A DNA stretch of 35,716 nucleotides from Bacillota bacterium (GTDB taxonomy: Bacteria > Bacillota > Clostridia > Christensenellales > Christensenellaceae). Every line of letters starts with the position of its first letter. The stretch's first letter is position 1. The notes beneath the pieces are model-generated. The model did no database searches, had not been told where the DNA came from, and saw nothing but the letters and a program-made list of their open reading frames with translations. This document shows positions 13,838-21,530 of the stretch, piece by piece. Location of the stretch: NCBI GenBank assembly GCA_023408315.1, contig JAEYKI010000016.1, positions 1-35,716 on the forward strand, read 5' to 3'. The position numbers were made by a program, and so were the translations under genes.

Positions 13838-14878
13838 ATGGCGATAGTGAATTTATTACAATCCTATTTGGCAAATAAATCCGCCCTTTTATCTGAATTG
13901 AACACATCCAATGCCATTGGCTCCACAAATCTTCGCTGGACCGCAGCAACATGGAATACGTTTGTGGCCGCCAGGACTGCCGCACAAAATACGTATAACG
14001 ATGTTGGTGCTTCCCAGATGCAGGTGGATGCCGCCAGGACTGCGTTGTATAATGCCAGGGCGGGATTGGCGCTTATTCGTATTGATATGTCATTTACGGG
14101 TAGTTGGAGTGGTATACAGCATGACGATTCTTGGGGACTTCGTGTAGGATATGCCTTGTTTTATAATTCTGGTACATTGACGCTAAATACACGCTCTAAT
14201 CATTTTGATGTGTGGATGGTTGGCGGCGGCGGCGGCGGCGGTGGTACAAGCGGTGCTGGTGGTTCAAGTTCCTCTGGTGCTGGTGGTGGAGGAGGAGGCT
14301 ACGTAAATCTTGTTAAGAATCAAACCGTTGGTGCTGGAACTGGAGCGATTACAGTAGGTGGAGGGGGAAGTGCTGGTGTTGGCTATGATTCAAATGGTGC
14401 TGGTGGCGGTACATCATGGTTTGCTGGGCTGGGTCTCAATTTTGGTGCTAACGGCGGTGCGGGCGGACATTGCAGTAGGGTTGGTGTACCCGGATATGGT
14501 TCCAATGGTGGCTCTGGCGGGGGCGGGGGCACAAATGCCGGCGGCGGTTATGGCGGTTTGGGAGGTCAAAACGGCAGTTCTGGTGGAACAGGGCAAGGGG
14601 GTTACGGCGGCGGTGCGGGCGCTGGTGCAAATCAAACAATATTTCAGGAAAATGGCTGGTACTTGGCTACACCATCTGGTCCAGGAGGAATAGGTGGCCC
14701 TTGGCATGCAGACACACAATTTGCTAATGCCTATCAAACAGGTTATTCTAGTTTTATGGGCGCGGCAGGTATAAGAAATGGCGATTGGGGTGGCGGTGGT
14801 GGTGGGGCTCCCGTTTTTGGTCAAACAAGCGGTTCAACTGGCGGTAATGGAATTGTTATCGTCCGTTGGTATGATTAA
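13838..14878 (+). CDS. Glycine-rich phage adhesin with N-terminal FIVAR-like helical domain
   Basis: Residues 1-80 form a three-helix unit ending L-Y-N-A-R-A-G-L, with W-T-A-A-T-W-N-T-F-V-A-A-R in the middle and A-S-Q-M-Q-V-D-A-A-R: the pattern of FIVAR domains of surface proteins. After a beta strand region (90-125), residues 127-335 are dominated by glycine (GGGGGGGG, GGAGG, GGYGGLGG), with about 12 polyglycine stretches separated by variable loops. This is the layout of polyglycine-sandwich phage adhesins such as S16 gp38, whose loops set receptor choice. It should be the receptor-binding tip. Codons here use A/T third positions far more than the genes before and after, so the module looks recently acquired. 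SD GGGTGAG upstream. Confidence 0.7.
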   Translation: MAIVNLLQSYLANKSALLSELNTSNAIGSTNLRWTAATWNTFVAARTAAQNTYNDVGASQMQVDAARTALYNARAGLALIRIDMSFTGSWSGIQHDDSWGLRVGYALFYNSGTLTLNTRSNHFDVWMVGGGGGGGGTSGAGGSSSSGAGGGGGGYVNLVKNQTVGAGTGAITVGGGGSAGVGYDSNGAGGGTSWFAGLGLNFGANGGAGGHCSRVGVPGYGSNGGSGGGGGTNAGGGYGGLGGQNGSSGGTGQGGYGGGAGAGANQTIFQENGWYLATPSGPGGIGGPWHADTQFANAYQTGYSSFMGAAGIRNGDWGGGGGGAPVFGQTSGSTGGNGIVIVRWYD

Positions 14879-14890
14879 GGAGGTGCAGTA

Positions 14891-15199
14891 GTGAATTTTG
14901 CAATAATTAATGAAAAGACAAACAGAGTTGAAAATATAATTTCAGCCTTTCCAGGTGTTATAAACGGTATAGAGCAGGCTGTTACGATTGAAGCAGGAGT
15001 TGGCATGTTTGCAGTGAACTGTGATGACATTGTGTTGAACATGGGCGATAATTATGACCCGTCGGACGGCAAATTTTATCGTGATCGTAAAGAAGTATCT
15101 TCCATACCTCCTGTTTGGGAACAAATACAGCAGGCGATAGATGGCTATACGTTTGAACTGATTACCGACGGAATTATTGATGGAGGTACTGTAAAATGA
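14891..15199 (+). CDS. Small phage tail-associated protein
   Basis: A GTG start with perfect AAGGAGGTG upstream. The 102-residue product begins MNFAIINEKTNRVENII and has a central strand ending N-M-G-D-N-Y-D-P-S-D-G-K-F-Y, a pattern common in small proteins encoded just after tail fibres (XkdW-like). AT-rich like the adhesin gene before it, so it probably came in with the same module. Overlaps the next start by ATGA. Perhaps a fibre chaperone; no proof. Confidence 0.6.
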   Translation: MNFAIINEKTNRVENIISAFPGVINGIEQAVTIEAGVGMFAVNCDDIVLNMGDNYDPSDGKFYRDRKEVSSIPPVWEQIQQAIDGYTFELITDGIIDGGTVK

Positions 15200-15336
15200 G
15201 TACATTTGTGGAGAGCTTGAAGCGTTTATACAAGGCTGGACAAATTACAGGAGAGAATCTGGACAGGCTTGCTGAGCAGGGTAAAATTGACAGCGAGGCG
15301 CTGGCTGTAATCAAACAAAGCGCAGAGGCAGAGTAA
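15196..15336 (+). CDS. XkdX-like small phage protein
   Basis: The 46-residue frame starts in the ATGA overlap with the previous gene. L-K-R-L-Y-K-A-G-Q-I-T-x-E-N-L, then a G-K-I-D-S-E-A-L region, is the pattern of XkdX-family mini-proteins that follow tail fibre genes in Firmicute phages. The role of these proteins is not known. Confidence 0.65.
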   Translation: MSTFVESLKRLYKAGQITGENLDRLAEQGKIDSEALAVIKQSAEAE

Positions 15337-15352
15337 GAAGGAGGTTTTTTAA

Positions 15353-15967
15353 ATGGCAATTGATTGGAACGCGATCTATAGCGAAGAGTTTAACAAGCTG
15401 CCGGACATCGCCGCGTTGCTGCAGGGGCAGCAGGACAGCGCGCTGGGGGATTTAAAGAGCACCTACGAATCCAATCAGTCCAAGCTGCGGGACCAGCTGG
15501 ATGAGGCGCTTTCCGCCGCTTATGTGAATGGAGAGCTGTCAAAACGCGACCTGGCGACCCGCCTGGCAGCGCAGGGAATCACGGGCGGGATGACTGAAAC
15601 CGCTGCGGGGGATATTTTGCGTGAGCAGCGCAACGCCAGGAACGAATCCCAAAAGTCGTATGATACTTCCAATACGGATTTGACCAGCAACTACAACACC
15701 AGTGTGACCAATGCGCGGAACAACTACGGTCAGCTGATTGCAAACGCGCAGAGCAACCGGACAGCCCAGGCTTCTGGCAACGCAGGCACAAGGGCAGGAC
15801 TGCTGCAGCAGGAAGACGCCAGTTCGCTTGCGCGGGAACAGTTTGGCTGGCAAAAGCAGCAGGCGGAACAGCAGGCGCAATTGGAAAGAGAGAAATGGGA
15901 ATGGCAGAAACAGAAGGAGGCCTTGGAGGCTGCGGCCAAGGCTGCGAATCAAAAAGGTAGTTCCTGA
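15353..15967 (+). CDS. Coiled-coil, Gln/Asn-rich phage virion protein (possible ejection protein)
   Basis: The 204-residue protein with GAAGGAGG upstream is helical throughout. An N-terminal amphipathic part (20-60), a short hinge with ITGGMTETA (76-84), an Asn/Ser/Thr-rich region (105-145) and a final long charged coiled coil rich in Q, E, K and W (EREKWEWQKQKEALEAAAKA) follow in order. In short-tailed phages, helical proteins encoded late in the structural block are often carried inside the head and ejected. I infer such a role from composition and place only. Confidence 0.55.
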   Translation: MAIDWNAIYSEEFNKLPDIAALLQGQQDSALGDLKSTYESNQSKLRDQLDEALSAAYVNGELSKRDLATRLAAQGITGGMTETAAGDILREQRNARNESQKSYDTSNTDLTSNYNTSVTNARNNYGQLIANAQSNRTAQASGNAGTRAGLLQQEDASSLAREQFGWQKQQAEQQAQLEREKWEWQKQKEALEAAAKAANQKGSS

Positions 15968-16127
15968 AAAATTGAAACAGCCAGAGCGTATTTTTAGAAA
16001 AATGGGGACTGGGTGTGCGCAGCAAGCCGAGCTTATGCTATGCAACATAGATGAATGCTTTTGCAGGTGCCTTTGGTGACGGGAAGCTGCGGCGCAGGAA
16101 AAAATAAGAGTAAGGTAGAGGAAAAAC

Positions 16128-16847
16128 ATGTTTGAATATGTAAAGGACGCGCGGCTTGCGTTTAGCGGTGCACTGGAAAAGCGCATTAAAACAGACCTCA
16201 TTGTCCTGCACCACAGCGAAGGTGGCGCTGCGGAGACGGTGCAGTCCATTCACGAGTATCACCTGTCTCGCGGGCACAAGGGCATCGACTACAATATCTG
16301 TGTGCTCAGGAACGGGGATGTGTACTGGGGCCGCGGGCTGGAAGCGGTTGGGGGGCATGTAAGCAACAGCTGGCCCAAAACCGCGGGCGTTAACGCCCGG
16401 AGCGTGGGCATTGTATGCCTGGGGAATTTTAACCTGGGAGCTATGGCGGAGCCGCAGTTTTCGGCCCTCAAGCGGATTGTGGCGGATGTTGTGCGGCGTT
16501 TTGGGCTTGATTCCGCAAACCGGATCGCCACGCACCGGGAGATAGCGGGAGAGGATTACACGGACTGCCCCGGGAGCCATTTTCCGGTTGGGGCCGTGCG
16601 CGATTTCATCCGCGGCGGCGGGAACATGGAGCAGGAGAAGGAGAACGCGCTTGTGTGGAAGGTGTGCGTGGATGCGCTTAATTTCCGTGAAGGGCCGGAC
16701 CTTGCGGCTAAAGTGATGCGCGTGCTGCACCGGGGGGACGATGTGCGGCTGGAACGCTACGTTGCGGGCGAGGACTGGGCCCGTGTTACCGTGGACGGAA
16801 AGGCCGGCTGGGTATGGCTCCGGTTCATTGGTGAAAAGGGGGCCTGA
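16128..16847 (+). CDS. N-acetylmuramoyl-L-alanine amidase endolysin with SH3b domain
   Basis: Phage lysin that cuts the amide bond between muramic acid and the stem peptide. The Amidase_2 domain spans residues 20-160: LIVLHHSE holds the first zinc histidine (H28 or H29), GIDYNICV and VYWGRG follow, then THREI with the second histidine and YTDCPG with the cysteine ligand. A C-terminal SH3b wall-binding domain occupies about 182-238 (DALNFREGPDLAAKVMRVL, then GWVWLRFIG). No signal peptide, as expected with a holin encoded just downstream. The start has TAGAGGAA upstream. The 160-base gap before it (15968-16127) contains no convincing gene. Confidence 0.9.
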   Translation: MFEYVKDARLAFSGALEKRIKTDLIVLHHSEGGAAETVQSIHEYHLSRGHKGIDYNICVLRNGDVYWGRGLEAVGGHVSNSWPKTAGVNARSVGIVCLGNFNLGAMAEPQFSALKRIVADVVRRFGLDSANRIATHREIAGEDYTDCPGSHFPVGAVRDFIRGGGNMEQEKENALVWKVCVDALNFREGPDLAAKVMRVLHRGDDVRLERYVAGEDWARVTVDGKAGWVWLRFIGEKGA

Positions 16848-16849
16848 CA

Positions 16850-17167
16850 ATGCAGTTGACGGAAATTATTGCTGCCATTGCCTCCGGGGTTCTCTCCCTA
16901 TCGGTCACGCTGTTTATGCGGCGCATTGCTGCGCGGGACAAGCGGGCCGAGGAGCGGGAGGCGCAGCTCATCCGCACGCGTGCGTGCGAGATGGATTATT
17001 TGAGTTCGGTGGGTACCATGGCCCACCGGACTGCAGGAGCGGTGCTGCGGGCGAACATTGCGAACGGAGACGTGCGGCAGGCAATGGACGATTACACGGA
17101 GAAAAAGGACGGCCTGCTGCGGTGCTACAACCAACAGATTGCGCAGGACGCGGTAAAAAACCACTGA
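16850..17167 (+). CDS. Single-span membrane protein of the lysis cassette
   Basis: The 105-residue protein starts three bases after the amidase stop. It has one N-terminal membrane helix (IIAAIASGVLSLSVTLFM), then a positively charged, helical cytoplasmic or outer domain (RRIAARDKRAEEREAQLIRTR) and a patch A-N-I-A-N-G-D-V-R-Q-A-M-x-x-Y. Such proteins occur between amidase and holin in clostridial phages. It could be a holin partner, antiholin or spanin-like protein; I cannot tell which. Confidence 0.65.
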   Translation: MQLTEIIAAIASGVLSLSVTLFMRRIAARDKRAEEREAQLIRTRACEMDYLSSVGTMAHRTAGAVLRANIANGDVRQAMDDYTEKKDGLLRCYNQQIAQDAVKNH

Positions 17168-17184
17168 AAGGGGAATGAACGAAA

Positions 17185-17460
17185 ATGGAAGAAAAGAAGG
17201 TACAGGATACGCAGACAGACGCGCAGAAAATTGCGCAGAATGTGCAGGCCATTGCGCAGGAGGTTACAAAGGCGGATGGCCAGCCCAGGTATAAAAGCTG
17301 GCTTTTGTGGGTGAGCGTGGTCTCTCTTGCGGTGATTTGCGTAAAGATTGCAACCGGGTACGATTATTCGCAGCCTGTGGATACCATCGCCAATTATGCG
17401 CTCGCGGCGCTTTCCGCGCTGGGGATTGTGAACAACCCCACCAACAGGGCGAATATCTAG
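17185..17460 (+). CDS. Phage holin, LC3-type
   Basis: The 91-residue protein has a polar N-terminus rich in Gln/Lys, a membrane segment SWLLWVSVVSLAVICVKI and a second weakly hydrophobic helix (TIANYALAALSALGIV), then the G-I-V-N-N-P-T motif that ends holins of the phi-LC3 and related families. It would form the membrane lesions that let the amidase out. Ribosome binding site AAGGGGAATG. Last gene of the cassette; the strongest palindrome of the window follows at once. Confidence 0.8.
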   Translation: MEEKKVQDTQTDAQKIAQNVQAIAQEVTKADGQPRYKSWLLWVSVVSLAVICVKIATGYDYSQPVDTIANYALAALSALGIVNNPTNRANI

Positions 17461-17467
17461 GGCGGTT

Positions 17468-17526
17468 TTTTCTTTTGGTGCGCCTTTTCTTTTGAGCGGA
17501 AAAGAAAAGGCGCACCAAAAGAAAAG
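17468..17526. repeat. AAAAGAAAA-type palindrome, copy 5, perfect stem; likely two-way terminator
   Basis: Arms 17470-17493 and 17500-17523 are exact complements (24 bp, extendable), with loop GAGCGG. The core is GGTGCGCCTTTTCTTTT. It lies between the end of the phage cassette and the oppositely read deacetylase gene, so it can end transcription from both sides. Confidence 0.8.
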
Positions 17527-17589
17527 CATAAGATAATATTTTAAAAATAATTCCAAACTATTATAGGATTGGATATAATATTTGGGACA

Positions 17590-18588
17590 CTACTCCAGCG
17601 TTACATCCCCAAACGCGACATCCGCCGCGTCCTTTAAGCCTTCTCGCGGCTTGGCGAACGAATACTGGCAATCGGGCGAATAGGGCGAGAGAACGTCGAA
17701 CGTGTAACCTTTCTTTTTCAGTTCCCGCACAAGAGATTTAACGGTATCCGCGGCAAAATCAAATTTATCGTGTATCAGCACCACCAGGTTTTTGTTGTCT
17801 CCCGCGTCCCGCAGTATCTTCTGCAAAAATTCCGCGGATGTTGTGGCCCTGTCCGGGTTGCCGGGTTCATACGCGTCCTCGCCTCCCGCGTTCCAGTCAA
17901 ATGATTTGTAGCCCATGGCGGAAACTTCTTTTGCCAGCGCGGGCATTAAAATGGAATTGGAAGCCGTCATGGAAACCGTGTTGTTTGTGCCGCCGGGAAA
18001 CCGGTTGATCTTGGGCGTTATGCCCGTTACTTCTTTGATCACGCTTTCCATGCGCCTGAAATCGGAAAGAAACGCCTGCTGGTTTTGGTAGCAGACCGCA
18101 TACTTATGGTTCCAGCAGTGTACTCCTATGGCGTGGCCTTCGTCCGCTTCCTGCTTTAAAAGCGTGCGCTTTGTATCGGAATCTTTGTTGTCAAATGAAA
18201 TAAAGAACGTTGCCTTTATATTAAGCTGCCTGAGCGTCTTCAGCACGGCGGGGGTATATTGCTCGCTTGGCCCGTCGTCAAATGTGAGGTACGCCACCTT
18301 TTTGTTGGGGTCTGCCGATACCGAGGGCGGGGGCGTTGCGCTTGGCTGCAGCAGGGCAGCGTTCTGGCTTTGCAGCACCGCGTTCTGGCTATAGATCGCT
18401 TCCATTTGCCGTTGCAGGCTGTCAAGCTGGCTTGAAAGACTGCTCTGCTGCGACTGCGCCTGGGAGACGGAACTTGAAAGCGCGTCCGCGCGCAAAAATT
18501 CGTACACAGAGAATACGGCGAGCACTGCGATGAGGGATACGGCGATGACAACAAGCGCTCTTGAGGTTCCAAAAGATTTTTTTCTCAT
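17590..18588 (-). CDS. Membrane-anchored polysaccharide (peptidoglycan) deacetylase
   Basis: The 332-residue protein has an N-terminal membrane anchor (ALVVIAVSLIAVLAVFSVY, about 11-29), a Gln/Ser-rich coiled coil (38-80), a Pro-rich linker, and a NodB domain from residue 97. All five NodB motifs are visible: TFDDGPS (102-108), H-x-x-N-H in GVHCWNHKY, RFPGG, a DWNA motif, and LIHD near the end. It should remove acetyl groups from N-acetylglucosamine or muramic acid of the wall, outside the membrane. AAGGTGG precedes the ATG. The gene lies next to an exported transglutaminase-like gene read the same way, though about 130 bases separate them, so shared transcription is uncertain. Confidence 0.85.
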   Translation of the reverse strand: MRKKSFGTSRALVVIAVSLIAVLAVFSVYEFLRADALSSSVSQAQSQQSSLSSQLDSLQRQMEAIYSQNAVLQSQNAALLQPSATPPPSVSADPNKKVAYLTFDDGPSEQYTPAVLKTLRQLNIKATFFISFDNKDSDTKRTLLKQEADEGHAIGVHCWNHKYAVCYQNQQAFLSDFRRMESVIKEVTGITPKINRFPGGTNNTVSMTASNSILMPALAKEVSAMGYKSFDWNAGGEDAYEPGNPDRATTSAEFLQKILRDAGDNKNLVVLIHDKFDFAADTVKSLVRELKKKGYTFDVLSPYSPDCQYSFAKPREGLKDAADVAFGDVTLE

Positions 18589-18678
18589 ACATCCACCTTA
18601 TACGTTCATTTTTCCATTAATACCAGAAAAATAACACTATAAACCTTAGTTGAAACGTTTATTGCATAAGCAGTGGTT

Positions 18679-18720
18679 TTACGCGCCGTTTCGCTATTTT
18701 ATACAAAAAATCCGGCGCGT
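18679..18720 (-). terminator. Possible terminator after the transglutaminase-like gene
   Basis: ACGCGCCG and CGGCGCGT form an 8-bp stem with a large loop containing TTTTTT. The loop is long for a classical terminator, so the call is tentative. Confidence 0.35.
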
Positions 18721-19763
18721 CAGTGCCGGGGGCCGGAGCCGGTGTTTCTGCGTTTTTTTGCTGTCAGAAGAATCACCGCCGCCACCAGTGCGATCATAAT
18801 TGCCACCAGAACAGATGTTAAAATATTGTCCGCGTTTGCGTCCGTCTGCTGCGCGCGGCTAGGCGCGGGGGATACGGACGGGCCGCCTGCCGCCGGTACG
18901 GATGGTGAAACCTGCTCTTCCGGGAATTGGGAAGCAGCGGAAGGCTGTGCGGATGAAGAGACGGCGGCAGAAACCTGCGCCACGTATTTTGTGGACCGTG
19001 CGGGAGGCAGGGGAGGGTTTTCGTTTTGATTTACGGTGTGGTCTGTAAAAATACTGTGGTCAAGCAGAAAACGGGACGGTTGTCCGCCTTTTTGCATGGT
19101 TTGCATATCAAGCGCCGGGTCTGCAAAATACCATTCGCCGTCCACTTGCAGCAGCACCCAGGCATGGGGTTGGCCCAGCGCCGTTCCCGTTACGGTATAG
19201 GCGGGAATACCTGTCTGGTGCAAAAGGTACTGGTATGTGCGCGCGACGCCAAGGCTGTCTGCCTTGCAGTTGATCAGCCCGCCCACCAGGTTGCCCAAGT
19301 CTGTGTCTTTTTCTGCGCTTGCAGCGTCCTCGGATGCGTCCTGCGTTTCCAGGGTAATGGTTTGCGCCAGGTATTCGTACAGGGCACGGGCTTTCTGGGC
19401 TTCGTCCATGTTCGCATTCAGGCGGCCCATGGCGGCCTGGGTTTTTCGGGCCGCCAGCGCGTTTACCGCGTCCTCCTGCTGCATGCCCAAAACAATGTAA
19501 TAGCCCAGAATCTCGGGCGCGTCGTTATACATATATTGCAGGAGCTGGTGCGAGCGCTCCGCGGTTATGCCAAACTTGTCCGGCTCCACCGCTGTGCGTT
19601 TGGGCATGGCGGCATACAGGGCGTCGTAATAGGAAAGCTCCTCGCCCGCAAGGGTGGAACGCGCGTAATATGTGCTTTTGGTTAAGGGTGCGGCGGCGTG
19701 TGCAGCCGGGGGAAGGACGAGCAGGAAAGCCGCGGCCAGAAAGACGCACAACAGTTTTTTCAT
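18720..19763 (-). CDS. Exported transglutaminase-like protein with C-terminal membrane anchor
   Basis: A signal peptide (1-24, ending A-H-A-A) is followed by a helical region and a transglutaminase/cysteine-protease-like core: the nucleophile in LINCKADSLGVARTYQYLL, the histidine in GQPHAWVLLQVDGEWYFADP, and the aspartate of that same DP. A Ser/Pro/Ala-rich linker follows, then a membrane helix (ILTSVLVAIMIALVAAVILL) and a KKRR stop-transfer. The protein would sit on the outer face of the membrane with its catalytic domain outside. Substrate unknown; such proteins often act on wall or surface proteins as peptidases or cross-linkers. SD TGGAGGATTACAG. Confidence 0.8.
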   Translation of the reverse strand: MKKLLCVFLAAAFLLVLPPAAHAAAPLTKSTYYARSTLAGEELSYYDALYAAMPKRTAVEPDKFGITAERSHQLLQYMYNDAPEILGYYIVLGMQQEDAVNALAARKTQAAMGRLNANMDEAQKARALYEYLAQTITLETQDASEDAASAEKDTDLGNLVGGLINCKADSLGVARTYQYLLHQTGIPAYTVTGTALGQPHAWVLLQVDGEWYFADPALDMQTMQKGGQPSRFLLDHSIFTDHTVNQNENPPLPPARSTKYVAQVSAAVSSSAQPSAASQFPEEQVSPSVPAAGGPSVSPAPSRAQQTDANADNILTSVLVAIMIALVAAVILLTAKKRRNTGSGPRH

Positions 19764-19880
19764 TCTGTAATCCTCCAGCGCTATTATACCTGTTTTTTAC
19801 CCACAATGAAATAGGCCGGGCAATCCTCAGCCGTAAAACGCCGGTTTCTCAAAATCTTCCATAAATGTTTTGCGCATTCT

Positions 19881-20675
19881 CTAATATTCGCTGCTGCGTT
19901 TGGCGTAAGGGTTGCAGTCTAGCGGCGTTTCGTTAATGGATTTGGACCACCTGAGCAGATAGAAGCATACCATGCGCTGCGCCCGTTCCACATACAGCAG
20001 AGAGAGGGACCCCGGCATTCTTTTTTGGCGCAGCAGGGAGATGATGCTGGTTAAAAATTCATAGAATTCCTGCAGCACTTCCGCCACCGCAACGTGATGC
20101 GCGTCCGCCAGAACAATATATCCGTCGCCCGCGCGCTTCATGCCCTGCAACTGGTTGGAAAACGCCGTGTACTCAGTCAGCACCTCGGAGAGATCTATAG
20201 CCTTTTCATGGGTCCGTTTCTGGTAATAGCCAACGTTGTCCGCTATGTACCTGCACTGTATGGTGAACACGGGCAGCCAGTATATCTCCTCCAAAATGGC
20301 GTCATATATTGGGCCGGAACCTCTCATAAACGCGTCAAGCGTATCCATATAGCGCTCAGCTTCGTTGGCGAACAGGTTTATTGTGGCGGGCTTCAGGTCC
20401 ACATGAAAATCTTCCGTGAGCATACGGTTTAAAAAATGCAGAAAAAACCGGCGCGCGTCCTGCGCCGCCTCAAAAGCTTTTCTGTTGTTTTCCGGCGTTG
20501 CGGATTTTCCCGCGGAATCTGTAAGCGCATCCAGCCGGTCGGCCAGGGCCTTGGCTGCCGCCGCTTCGCTCTGTTCACCGGGAGACATGGAATTTCGGAC
20601 AACCAGCGCGTTATCCGCCAGTATGTTTAGATAAAAACGGTTAAAGTCTTCATTGGTCAGGTTGGAATTTGCCAT
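19881..20675 (-). CDS. DUF2935-like protein, paralogue 1 of 7
   Basis: All-helical protein of 264 residues, soluble. The start follows AGGAGG at eight bases; the longer frame is not needed. It opens NRFYLNILADNALVV in place of the E-H-x-F-W-x-x-I-x-x-x-H-A of DUF2935 as I remember it, so the expected histidines are absent. Further family marks are QDARRFFLHFLNR (about 78), FHVDLKP, D-N-V near the middle, PGSLSLL and VCFYLLRW. The end, DCNPYAKRS, replaces the family's CDPTKPR. With paralogues 2 and 3 it forms a minus-strand subgroup. Function unknown; two helical bundles are predicted by analogy with the family. Confidence 0.7.
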   Translation of the reverse strand: MANSNLTNEDFNRFYLNILADNALVVRNSMSPGEQSEAAAAKALADRLDALTDSAGKSATPENNRKAFEAAQDARRFFLHFLNRMLTEDFHVDLKPATINLFANEAERYMDTLDAFMRGSGPIYDAILEEIYWLPVFTIQCRYIADNVGYYQKRTHEKAIDLSEVLTEYTAFSNQLQGMKRAGDGYIVLADAHHVAVAEVLQEFYEFLTSIISLLRQKRMPGSLSLLYVERAQRMVCFYLLRWSKSINETPLDCNPYAKRSSEY

Positions 20676-20699
20676 TTTATAAACCTCCTGCAGCAAATA

Positions 20700-21500
20700 T
20701 CAATACCGGCTGATTCTGGCCGCATACGGATTGCAGTCCGGCCCCTGAGCGTTGATGGATTTGGCCCACTGGAGCAGGTAAAAGCAGACGACGCGCCGAC
20801 CGCGCTCCAGATTCAACAGGGAAAGCGAACCGGGTATGCGGTTTTCCTGCTGCAATTGTATAATGGTAGACATAAATTCATACAGCTCCAGCAGCGCCTC
20901 GTTCACCGCAATGTGGTGCTCGTCTGCCAGGCGCGTATATCTGTCCCCCACGTGGGATATGATGCTTTTCAGCTCCACAGAAAAAGACCAGTATTCGTTA
21001 AGTGTTTGCGCAAGCTCTCTTGCCTGGTCGCGGTAGCGCTTCTGAAAATTGCCCAGATTGTCTGAGATATATTTGCACAGGTTGGAAAAGATCAAAAGCC
21101 AGAACACTTCTTCTTCGATGGGCCTGTATACTGGCGCACGCCCATGCTCAAATGCGTCCAGTATATCCAGGTATTTTTCTGTTTCCAGCACAAAGGAGTT
21201 GATCATGGTGGGTTTCAGGTCCAGGTGGAAATCCTCGGATGTGGTCCGGTCCAGTATGTAAACAAAAAACTTACGGACATCCTGCACCGCCTGCGCCGCA
21301 TCCCGGTTTATCTCCGGCTGGTCTGCCTCCGTGTTTTTTTCCGCGCGTTGCGCAAGCGCGTCCAGGCGTTCGGCATAGGCCTTGGCGCGTTTTGGTATAT
21401 CCGCATCGTCCGGAGAGAGCGCGTTAAATATCACCAGCGCGTTATCCGCAAAAAGGTTTAGGTAAAAACGGTTATAATCTCTGTTGGTTAGGTTATCCAT
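20700..21500 (-). CDS. DUF2935-like protein, paralogue 2 of 7
   Basis: The protein has 266 residues and starts after TTCAGGAGGC. Its stop lies 24 bases before the start of paralogue 1, so the two are one operon. It is closest to paralogue 3: both share DNLGNFQKRYRD and EDFHLDL. The opening is NRFYLNLFADNALVIFNALS, without the family histidines. A single histidine pair, ADEHHIAVNE, sits in the second bundle and is shared with paralogues 1 and 3 (DAHHVAV, QEHHHAV); it is at a different place from the expected metal site. Ends VCFYLLQWAK and DCNPYAARISR. Confidence 0.7.
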   Translation of the reverse strand: MDNLTNRDYNRFYLNLFADNALVIFNALSPDDADIPKRAKAYAERLDALAQRAEKNTEADQPEINRDAAQAVQDVRKFFVYILDRTTSEDFHLDLKPTMINSFVLETEKYLDILDAFEHGRAPVYRPIEEEVFWLLIFSNLCKYISDNLGNFQKRYRDQARELAQTLNEYWSFSVELKSIISHVGDRYTRLADEHHIAVNEALLELYEFMSTIIQLQQENRIPGSLSLLNLERGRRVVCFYLLQWAKSINAQGPDCNPYAARISRY

Positions 21501-21530
21501 GTTGCGGAGCCTCCTGAAAATTGCTTTGTT

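Noticed and set aside
14210..14840. Dense GGTGGC-type repeats that might be taken for a tandem repeat locus
   Set aside because: They are explained by polyglycine stretches in the adhesin; spacing is irregular.
16001..16078. Short cysteine-rich frame of 25 codons before the amidase gene
   Set aside because: No ribosome binding site and no similarity that I know; likely chance.
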